From contig NZ_QQOA01000055.1 in NCBI RefSeq assembly GCF_003443895.1, positions 1 through 43,390 on the forward strand: a DNA stretch of 43,390 bases, read 5' to 3'. The translations under genes were made by a program, and so were the position numbers. Below, one piece after another: positions 42,204-43,390 of this stretch; the first letter of the stretch is position 1; every line of letters starts with the position of its first letter. A model generated the notes under the pieces. The model ran no database searches. It saw only the letters and a program-made list of their open reading frames with translations, and had not been told where the DNA came from. Source of the stretch: Paraburkholderia phosphatilytica. Its GTDB lineage: Bacteria; Pseudomonadota; Gammaproteobacteria; Burkholderiales; Burkholderiaceae.

Positions 42204-42979
42204 GTGCCGCGTCGATTCTCGAGGTCGACGCGATCCACGCGGCTTATGGTGGGCTCGTGCCGGCGCTGCGCGGCGTATCGCTGACGGTTCCGGCGGGCGG
42301 TATCGTCGCGCTGCTGGGTGGTAACGGCGCGGGCAAGACGACGACGCTGAAGGCGATTTCGAACCTGCTACGCGTCGAACGCGGCGAACTCAGCGCAGGC
42401 CGCATCGTTTATCGGGGCGAGCCGGTGACCGGCGCGGATCCGTGGACGCTCGCCGCTCGCGGCCTCGTGCAGGTGCTGGAGGGGCGGCGCTGTTTCGCGC
42501 ATCTGACGGTGGAAGACAACCTGCGGCTCGGCGCGTTCGTGCGCAGGCCGGCACGGAGTGAACTCGATGCCGAGCTGGAGCGCATCTATGCGATCTTCCC
42601 ACGCCTGAAGGAGCGGCGCCGCGCGCTCGCGGGACACACGTCGGGCGGCGAGCAGCAGATGGTCGCGCTCGGCCGCGCGTTGATCGCACGGCCGTCGCTG
42701 ATCCTGCTCGACGAACCATCGATGGGACTCGCGCCGGCTGTCGTCGACGAGATATTCGACGTGGTCGCGACGCTGAATCGCGACGAAGGCCTCAGCGTGC
42801 TACTGGCCGAACAGAACGCGATGGTCGCGCTGCGGCACGCGCATTACGGTTATGTGCTGGAGAGCGGACGGGTGGTCGCGGAGGGCGACGCACAGCAACT
42901 GTCCAGTGCCGACGTGTTGCGTGACGCATATCTTGGCGGCACGGGGCGGGCTTTCGCCGAAGCCGAAACCGCGGCTTGA
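42200..42979 (+). CDS. LivF-type ABC transporter ATP-binding protein (sulfone operon)
   Basis: A 259-residue ATPase. Walker A is GGNGAGKTT near residue 38, the signature TSGGEQQMVALGRAL, and Walker B LILLDEPSMGLAP. The ATG overlaps the binding-protein stop (ATGA). With the other four genes it makes a full LivFGHM/K-like system. It is the last gene of the unit that begins with msuE. Confidence 0.93.
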   Translation: MSAASILEVDAIHAAYGGLVPALRGVSLTVPAGGIVALLGGNGAGKTTTLKAISNLLRVERGELSAGRIVYRGEPVTGADPWTLAARGLVQVLEGRRCFAHLTVEDNLRLGAFVRRPARSELDAELERIYAIFPRLKERRRALAGHTSGGEQQMVALGRALIARPSLILLDEPSMGLAPAVVDEIFDVVATLNRDEGLSVLLAEQNAMVALRHAHYGYVLESGRVVAEGDAQQLSSADVLRDAYLGGTGRAFAEAETAA

Positions 42980-43083
42980 GCTGGGCGCGAAGCCGCGCAC
43001 GCGTGAACGGAAACGCGAAGGGCGTGCCGCTGCGATTGCGCTGACGGCCGCCCCGAATCTCCCGTCTCGTCTACTTCCACCTG

Positions 43084-43100
43084 CCGTTATGTCATAACGG
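43084..43100. promoter_or_regulatory. Perfect 17-bp palindrome before the APC permease gene
   Basis: CCGTTATG-T-CATAACGG: 8-bp perfect arms with a one-base centre. It lies in the 318-bp gap after the transporter operon, about 200 bp before the APC gene. It is a likely operator for an unknown regulator. Confidence 0.5.
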
Positions 43101-43137
43101 TATGGCCCCATGCGCAATCGGCATTGGACGCCCAAGG

Positions 43138-43268
43138 CCTCCTCACAGGACTATCCGCACTCCGCAGCGAAGCCTGGCTGGGCACTGCCTTACCTTGCGC
43201 TGCGGTGCTATCACCTGGAGGGAGACAACCGCAACGTCGCAGCGATAAAAGAACTACGCAGCGACGTT
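43138..43268 (+). ncRNA. Potentially structured 5-prime leader of the APC permease gene
   Basis: Several nested pairings are possible: CCTCC (43138-43142) with GGAGG (43217-43221), enclosing CCGCAGCG (43162-43169) with CGCTGCGG (43198-43205). A separate stem AACGTCGC (43233-43240) with GCGACGTT (43261-43268) sits just before the ribosome-binding site. The layout is like a cis-regulatory leader. I do not recognise a known riboswitch class. Confidence 0.35.
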
Positions 43269-43297
43269 GTTGAGTTCGCCATTTAGAAGGAGACGAC

Positions 43298-43390
43298 GTG
43301 AAAAGTTCTATTCAACGCAACATCGGGCCGGTCGCGCTGATGTTGACGGGTCTCGGGTCGATCATCGGCTCGGGTTGGCTGTTCGGCGCC
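43298..43390 (+). CDS. APC family amino acid permease, N-terminal fragment (window edge)
   Basis: 31 codons from a GTG at 43298, with AAGGAGA (43287-43293) upstream. The sequence KSSIQRNIGPVALMLTGLGS then IIGSGWLFGA matches the first helix of APC superfamily transporters, with the GSGWLFGA substrate-binding loop. The gene continues past the window. Substrate cannot be told from this piece. Confidence 0.8.
   Translation, partial: MKSSIQRNIGPVALMLTGLGSIIGSGWLFGA

Noticed and set aside
43138..43268. Leader before the APC permease as a glycine, lysine or guanidine riboswitch
   Set aside because: The conserved core bases of those classes could not be found by eye; only generic stems are visible.

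Overview
The window looks like a chromosomal stretch of a Burkholderiaceae betaproteobacterium, most likely Paraburkholderia or Burkholderia. The evidence is the high GC content with strong G/C third positions, the betaproteobacterial DUF1840 gene, the LysR/GntR-rich gene set, and Sfn-type sulfone genes next to LivFGHM-type transporters. Genus is an inference from gene content, not from a marker gene. No tRNA, rRNA, CRISPR array, insertion sequence or phage gene was seen.

Layout. 165-2555: secreted TPS-domain (FHA-type) protein with GLUG repeats. 2591-3493: cysM. 3570-7502: a stress module of two UspA-like proteins, a CLC channel/transporter, a MarR regulator and a DUF1840 protein, tied together by three near-identical palindromes. 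7545-9351: small membrane protein, CynR-like LysR regulator and a secreted Cys-rich protein. 9469-11315: PLP aminotransferase with a divergent GntR regulator. 11416-12187: AbiEi antitoxin followed by a 55-residue remnant of the AbiEii toxin. 12244-15777: lone MetQ and a gltIJK set without its ATPase. 15821-20932: LysR regulator, a single-chain CydDC-like ABC exporter and a winged-helix protein.

21318-26188 is the highlight: a family 2A encapsulin operon (rhodanese, EpsC-type serine acetyltransferase, small XRE regulator, SrpI-type shell, and a cysteine desulfurase with a long disordered N-terminal cargo domain). The genes are close or overlapping and end at a strong intrinsic terminator. The acetyltransferase would feed O-acetylserine to cysteine synthesis, the encapsulated desulfurase would take sulfur from cysteine and store it inside the shell, and the rhodanese could move sulfane sulfur. 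A 12-bp motif occurs in both non-coding gaps of the operon and is a candidate site for the XRE protein.

26337-28102: hipBA toxin-antitoxin pair behind a 43-bp hyphenated palindrome. 28146-31201: trpS, cheW and a NarX-type histidine kinase with a degenerate receiver. 31544-33070: a membrane protein and a zinc alcohol dehydrogenase. 33323-42979: an organosulfur region with an SfnC-like flavoprotein, the sigma-54 activator SfnR, MsuE-like FMN reductase and SfnG dimethylsulfone monooxygenase, followed without a break by a complete five-gene LivFGHM/K-type ABC importer. Two sigma-54 promoters match the presence of SfnR. The window ends inside an APC amino acid permease preceded by a palindrome and a potentially structured leader.

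Sulfur is the recurring theme: CysM, rhodanese, EpsC, the encapsulated desulfurase, MetQ, perhaps a thiol exporter, and sulfone use. The whole may be a sulfur acquisition and storage neighbourhood, although the clusters are separated by unrelated genes.
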